Below, piece by piece: positions 5,851 to 8,270 of a stretch of DNA of 8,270 nucleotides; within the stretch, counting starts at the first letter, position 1, and each line of letters begins with the position of its first letter. The notes beneath the pieces were generated by a model. It made no database searches. It saw only the letters and a program-made list of their open reading frames with translations, and was not told the DNA's origin. Source of the DNA: an uncultured Eubacteriales bacterium (GTDB lineage: Bacteria; Bacillota; Clostridia; Oscillospirales; CAG-382); NCBI GenBank assembly GCA_934444485.1, contig CAKSCN010000116.1, forward strand, positions 1 through 8,270. The letters are read 5' to 3'. The translations under genes and the position numbers were made by a program.

Positions 5851-6780
5851 TTATCTCAAAAATCCGTCTATAATCTTTCTCTCCGCTTCCTCCTCGGTAA
5901 GTCCCAGGGTGCGGAGCTTTATTATCTGTTCGCCGGCAATCTTGCCTATCGCCGCCTCGTGTATGAGGGAAGCGTCGAGATCGCCTGCGTAAAGCTCGGG
6001 AATCGCCGTCACTTTGCCGTTGTCCGCAAGTATTGCGTCGCACTCCGAATGACCCGTACACTTGCAGTTGCCCTTAATTATCGAGTGATATCCCTGCACG
6101 GAATCGCCCTTTGCAACCGAACGGGACACAAGGTCAACACCGCTGTCCTCACCGTCGAGGGAGATATCGTAGAACGACTTTGCGCTCTCGGAATTGTCGG
6201 TGAGAAGTCTCTCTCTTATAACGAGTCTCGCACCGGCTTCAAGCGTTGCGACGGTCTTTCTCTCGCTCTTCGTGACGCCGCCTATCTGAGCCGTGTCCAT
6301 TTCCATGTATGCGTTCTCGCCTATTTTGCAGTCTGTCACGGGGTTGATGTTCTTCTGACCTCTTCCCTTGCCGCTTCCGAGGTGCTTTTCACGGTAAACG
6401 ACATTTGCGTTCTTTCCGATAAAGAAACGGTGTATGCCGTTGTGATGCGCCTCTTCTTCACCGTCGGAATGTACTCCGCAGCCGGCGATTATGATAACGT
6501 CCGCACCGTCCTCGACGTAGAAATCGTTGTACACAAGGTCGTCAACTCCGGCGTGCGTGATACAGGCGGGAATGTAAACCGACTCGCCTGCGGTCTTGCC
6601 GCTGATGTAAATATTTATGCCGGGGTTATCGGTCTTGCTCTCTATCTTTATATTTTCCGTTGAACGTCTTCCGGCACAACCGCCGTCCTGTCTTATGTTG
6701 TATGCACTCTTGGTCGAATCGTCCGTCCAGTCGGAGACTTCTTTCAAAAGCTCGCCCGTTACCTTATTCATTTCGTCCAT
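5851..6780 (-). CDS. smsB: SufB/SufD-family Fe-S assembly scaffold, SmsB type (309 aa)
   Basis: This is the scaffold partner of the SufC-like ATPase encoded just upstream and should assemble Fe-S clusters in the cytoplasm. Family landmarks are RRSTENI (38-44), VYNDFYV (82-88), GCGVHS (99-104) and NGIHRFFIGKNANVVYREKH. The C-terminal core GHSECDA (243-249) carries Cys247, aligning with E. coli SufB Cys405. IHEAAIGKIAGEQ (273-285) carries His274, aligning with SufB His433 and SufD His360, and Glu275 aligns with SufB Glu434. One short protein therefore holds the residues that E. coli splits between SufB and SufD, as expected for the homodimeric SmsB of the minimal SMS system. Cys239 and Cys241 precede Cys247, and Cys35 lies in DGGCAGRRS. 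The gene starts 1 nt after the smsC stop, with AAAGGAG (6791-6797) as its RBS, so the two are translationally linked. sufS, sufU, sufD and an iscR-like regulator are not adjacent. Confidence 0.92.
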   Translation of the reverse strand: MDEMNKVTGELLKEVSDWTDDSTKSAYNIRQDGGCAGRRSTENIKIESKTDNPGINIYISGKTAGESVYIPACITHAGVDDLVYNDFYVEDGADVIIIAGCGVHSDGEEEAHHNGIHRFFIGKNANVVYREKHLGSGKGRGQKNINPVTDCKIGENAYMEMDTAQIGGVTKSERKTVATLEAGARLVIRERLLTDNSESAKSFYDISLDGEDSGVDLVSRSVAKGDSVQGYHSIIKGNCKCTGHSECDAILADNGKVTAIPELYAGDLDASLIHEAAIGKIAGEQIIKLRTLGLTEEEAERKIIDGFLR

Positions 6781-6781
6781 C

Positions 6782-7516
6782 TCAATACGTCTCCTTTACG
6801 TTCTTGCCGAGAGGGCAATGACCTCTTTTTTCGTTTTCGAGAAGCGACGGAAGTATATCTTCGCTGTCACCCTCGGTGCGCACCTTGCCGTCGGCGATAA
6901 CGACTATTCTGTCGGCGATGTCCATTATGCGCTCTTGGTGAGATATGATGAGAAGCGAACGGTCGCTGTCGTTTTTCAGCGTCTTGAATGCCTCGATAAG
7001 GCTTGCGAAGCTCCAGAGGTCAATACCTGCCTCGGGCTCGTCGAACACTATCATTTTTGCGTTTTTGCGTGCAAGAACCGTTGCAATCTCTATACGCTTG
7101 CTCTCGCCGCCCGAGAGATTTGCGTTAACCTCACGGTCGATGTACTCGTGTGCGCAGAGTCCGACCTTGCCGAGAATATCGCATATTCTGTCCTCGCCGA
7201 GCTTTTCCTCCGCAGAGAGTTCGAGAAGGTCTCTTATGGTAATTCCCTTAAAGCGGACCGGCTGCTGGAATGCATAAGCTATTCCGCTCTTCGCTCTCTC
7301 TGTGATGTCGAGAGAGGTTATGTCCTTGCCGCCGAAGATTATACTTCCCTCGGACGGTGTGTAAAGTCCTGCGATGACCTTTGCGAGGGAGGTTTTGCCG
7401 CCGCCGTTCGGGCCTGTGACGACGGTGAGCTTTCCGTCGGGGACGGTGAGGTTTATGCCTTTTAATATTTCGTCTCCGCCGTCTGTTTTCCAGCGGATAT
7501 TTTTAAGTTCGAGCAT
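6782..7516 (-). CDS. smsC: SufC-like ATPase of the minimal Fe-S system, SmsC type (244 aa)
   Basis: This cytoplasmic ABC-type ATPase powers Fe-S cluster assembly on the SufBD-type scaffold rather than transport; no membrane partner is encoded here. All ATPase motifs are present: Walker A GPNGGGKT (35-42), Q-loop FQQP (83-86), signature LSGGE (134-138), Walker B MIVFDEP (155-161) with catalytic Glu160, a D-loop reading EAGIDLWSF, and the switch His193 in SHQER. The D-loop wording and the adjacent scaffold gene separate it from importer ATPases. The length fits SufC (about 245-250 aa). The C-terminus ends in CPLGKNVKETY. The RBS AAAGGA (7529-7534) is 12 nt upstream of the ATG, rather far. It is the first gene of a two-gene operon with smsB and has its own consensus promoter. 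Confidence 0.93.
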   Translation of the reverse strand: MLELKNIRWKTDGGDEILKGINLTVPDGKLTVVTGPNGGGKTSLAKVIAGLYTPSEGSIIFGGKDITSLDITERAKSGIAYAFQQPVRFKGITIRDLLELSAEEKLGEDRICDILGKVGLCAHEYIDREVNANLSGGESKRIEIATVLARKNAKMIVFDEPEAGIDLWSFASLIEAFKTLKNDSDRSLLIISHQERIMDIADRIVVIADGKVRTEGDSEDILPSLLENEKRGHCPLGKNVKETY

Positions 7517-7553
7517 CTCTTATATTTTTCCTTTCGTTTGGATTCAAAAACTA

Positions 7554-7589
7554 TTATTGCGCCGCAAAGAGGTTCTCATTCGCAGCCAT
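7554..7589 (-). other. Possible leaderless upstream mini-ORF in the smsC leader
   Basis: The smsC leader contains an ATG (complement of 7587-7589) opening 11 codons, MAANENLFAAQ, ending in TAA at 7554. The predicted transcription start is within a base or two of this ATG, so it could be translated as a leaderless peptide. It has no RBS and no run of regulatory codons, and it may be accidental. Confidence 0.2.
7557..7567. promoter_or_regulatory. Perfect 11 bp palindrome in the smsC leader
   Basis: TTGCG-C-CGCAA is an exact inverted repeat about 20-30 nt downstream of the predicted smsC transcription start. It could be an operator for a repressor that responds to Fe-S or oxidative status, or a short RNA hairpin. 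A perfect 11 bp palindrome can occur by chance in a GC-containing leader. Confidence 0.25.
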
Positions 7590-7594
7590 GTTAT

Positions 7595-7623
7595 ATTATA
7601 GACGAAGAGAAAAGAATTGTCAA
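7595..7623 (-). promoter_or_regulatory. Consensus promoter of the smsC-smsB operon
   Basis: On the minus strand TTGACA (complement of 7618-7623) and TATAAT (complement of 7595-7600) are exactly 17 bp apart, a perfect sigma-A consensus. The start is expected near 7588, giving a leader of about 70 nt. Such a strong promoter fits a housekeeping Fe-S operon with high basal expression. Confidence 0.88.
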
Positions 7624-7663
7624 GAGAAACGTCGATAAATGCACCGAAATGTTACAACGGCGC

Positions 7664-7694
7664 AAAAAAAGACGCAGAAGCCGAAACCTCTGCG
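7664..7694 (-). terminator. Intrinsic terminator of the sugar isomerase gene
   Basis: On the minus strand CGCAGAGG (complement of 7687-7694) pairs with CTTCTGCG (complement of 7673-7680) around the loop TTTCGG, with one G-U pair. TC and seven U residues (7664-7670) follow. It lies 17 bp after the isomerase stop and insulates the smsC promoter downstream. Confidence 0.87.
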
Positions 7695-7710
7695 CCGAAA
7701 CTGTGTGAAA

Positions 7711-8270
7711 TCAGAGCTTGATGTACTTTTTGAGTGCGTCCGCCGCAACCTTGAACGCTTCCTCGCCGGAGGAATACTCCTTGATTATCTCGCCCTCTTT
7801 TTTGTGTTCGAGAACCTCGAGTCCCTTGAACACGGTGAGGTGGGGTTCGAGAGTGAGGATAACCTCTCCGTCGAAGTCACGGTCAACGTCGGCAAGCATC
7901 TCGGGAATTCTGCCGTAGCCGTCGCCGGTGGGAACTATGCGTGCTTCGCCGTAAGCGTCCTTGATGTGGAAGTAGAGAATGTGATCCTTGAGCGTGTTGT
8001 AACCGTAGGGATACGGCTCGTCGCCCATGCAGATGAAGTTAGCCGGGTCGAATACGCACTTGATTCTGCCGCCGAACTCCTTCTGAATGTCAAGGCATCT
8101 CTCGACGCTGTCGCCGTAAATACCTCTCTCGTTCTCGTGGCAGAGAAGAACGTCCTCGGCCTCCGCAATCTCGAGCATTGCCGCAAGTCTCTTCATGACC
8201 TCGTCACGCATCTCGCTCATCGGTTCGCCGTGGTCGGGATAGAAGCTGAACATTCTTATCTTCTTTGTCT
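7711..8270 (-). CDS. Sugar phosphate isomerase/epimerase, TIM barrel (partial)
   Basis: The gene enters from the right edge: the frame is open upstream of the internal Met at 8253 (TKKIRMFSFYP), so that Met is inside a barrel strand and is not the start. About 90 N-terminal residues are probably missing. The visible part belongs to the xylose isomerase-like/AP endonuclease 2 barrel family. Likely metal ligands, one per strand, are Glu in LLCHENERGIYGD, Asp in VFDPANF, His in YFHIKD and Glu in TLEPHL. Family members isomerise or epimerise sugars, sugar phosphates, inositol derivatives or hydroxypyruvate. The exact reaction cannot be told from this fragment. A strong terminator follows the stop, and the Fe-S operon after it has its own promoter, so the two are separate units. 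No other member of a sugar pathway is in view to narrow the substrate. Confidence 0.88.
   Translation of the reverse strand, partial: TKKIRMFSFYPDHGEPMSEMRDEVMKRLAAMLEIAEAEDVLLCHENERGIYGDSVERCLDIQKEFGGRIKCVFDPANFICMGDEPYPYGYNTLKDHILYFHIKDAYGEARIVPTGDGYGRIPEMLADVDRDFDGEVILTLEPHLTVFKGLEVLEHKKEGEIIKEYSSGEEAFKVAADALKKYIKL

Noticed and set aside
5692..6663. Open frame of 323 codons on the plus strand
   Set aside because: It runs opposite smsB and across the terminator and IclR promoter. The well-supported genes and signals on the minus strand explain the DNA.
6617..7465. Open frame of 282 codons on the plus strand
   Set aside because: It is antisense to smsC and the start of smsB, both with full motif sets, and shows no motifs of its own.
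6782..7516. ATP-binding subunit of an ABC transporter
   Set aside because: No permease or binding protein is present, the SufBD-type scaffold gene follows 1 nt later, and the D-loop matches SufC-like ATPases.

Overview
The window looks like chromosomal DNA of an anaerobic Firmicute, most likely class Clostridia. The signs are near-consensus sigma-A promoters (TTGAC(A/G), 17 bp, TATAAT or TATACT), AGGAGG-type ribosome binding sites, a glycyl radical enzyme, a minimal SufC/SufBD-type Fe-S system, and a moderate, roughly even base composition. No phage genes, transposase, integrase, rRNA, tRNA or CRISPR array were seen. The species cannot be named from the sequence.

Layout from left to right. 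(1) 1-431, minus: N-terminal part of a GH123/DUF4091-like protein that runs off the left edge. (2) 550-2593, plus: a strong promoter and one gene for a translational GTPase related to the Tet(M)/Tet(O) ribosomal protection proteins, whose domain IV tip looks closer to EF-G. (3) 2594-2916: an intergenic tandem direct repeat of about 145 bp. One copy carries the real 3' end of the next gene and the other a decayed copy of that end. (4) 2854-5763, minus: an IclR-family regulator followed 28 bp later by a short glycyl radical enzyme with an unusual active-site context, both read from one strong promoter. (5) 5790-7623, minus: a two-gene smsC-smsB (sufC-sufBD type) operon with its own consensus promoter and a good intrinsic terminator. 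(6) 7664-8270, minus: a terminator and the C-terminal two-thirds of a sugar phosphate isomerase/epimerase TIM barrel that runs off the right edge.

How the genes may work together. The IclR regulator is the obvious candidate controller of the glycyl radical enzyme: same strand, tight spacing, and direct repeats across the start site and RBS. No activating radical SAM enzyme is in the window, so it must be supplied from elsewhere if the enzyme is active. SmsCB would build the Fe-S clusters such an activase needs, but that is general housekeeping and no specific link is shown. The sugar isomerase and the GH123-like protein at the edges fit a carbohydrate-using lifestyle.

The points most worth a second look are the glycyl radical enzyme of unassigned substrate (SCMG instead of the usual GCVE, shortened N-terminus, no activase), the Tet(M)-like GTPase with a non-Tet domain IV loop, and the duplicated gene tail between them. 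All functions are read by eye from motifs; no database search was possible.
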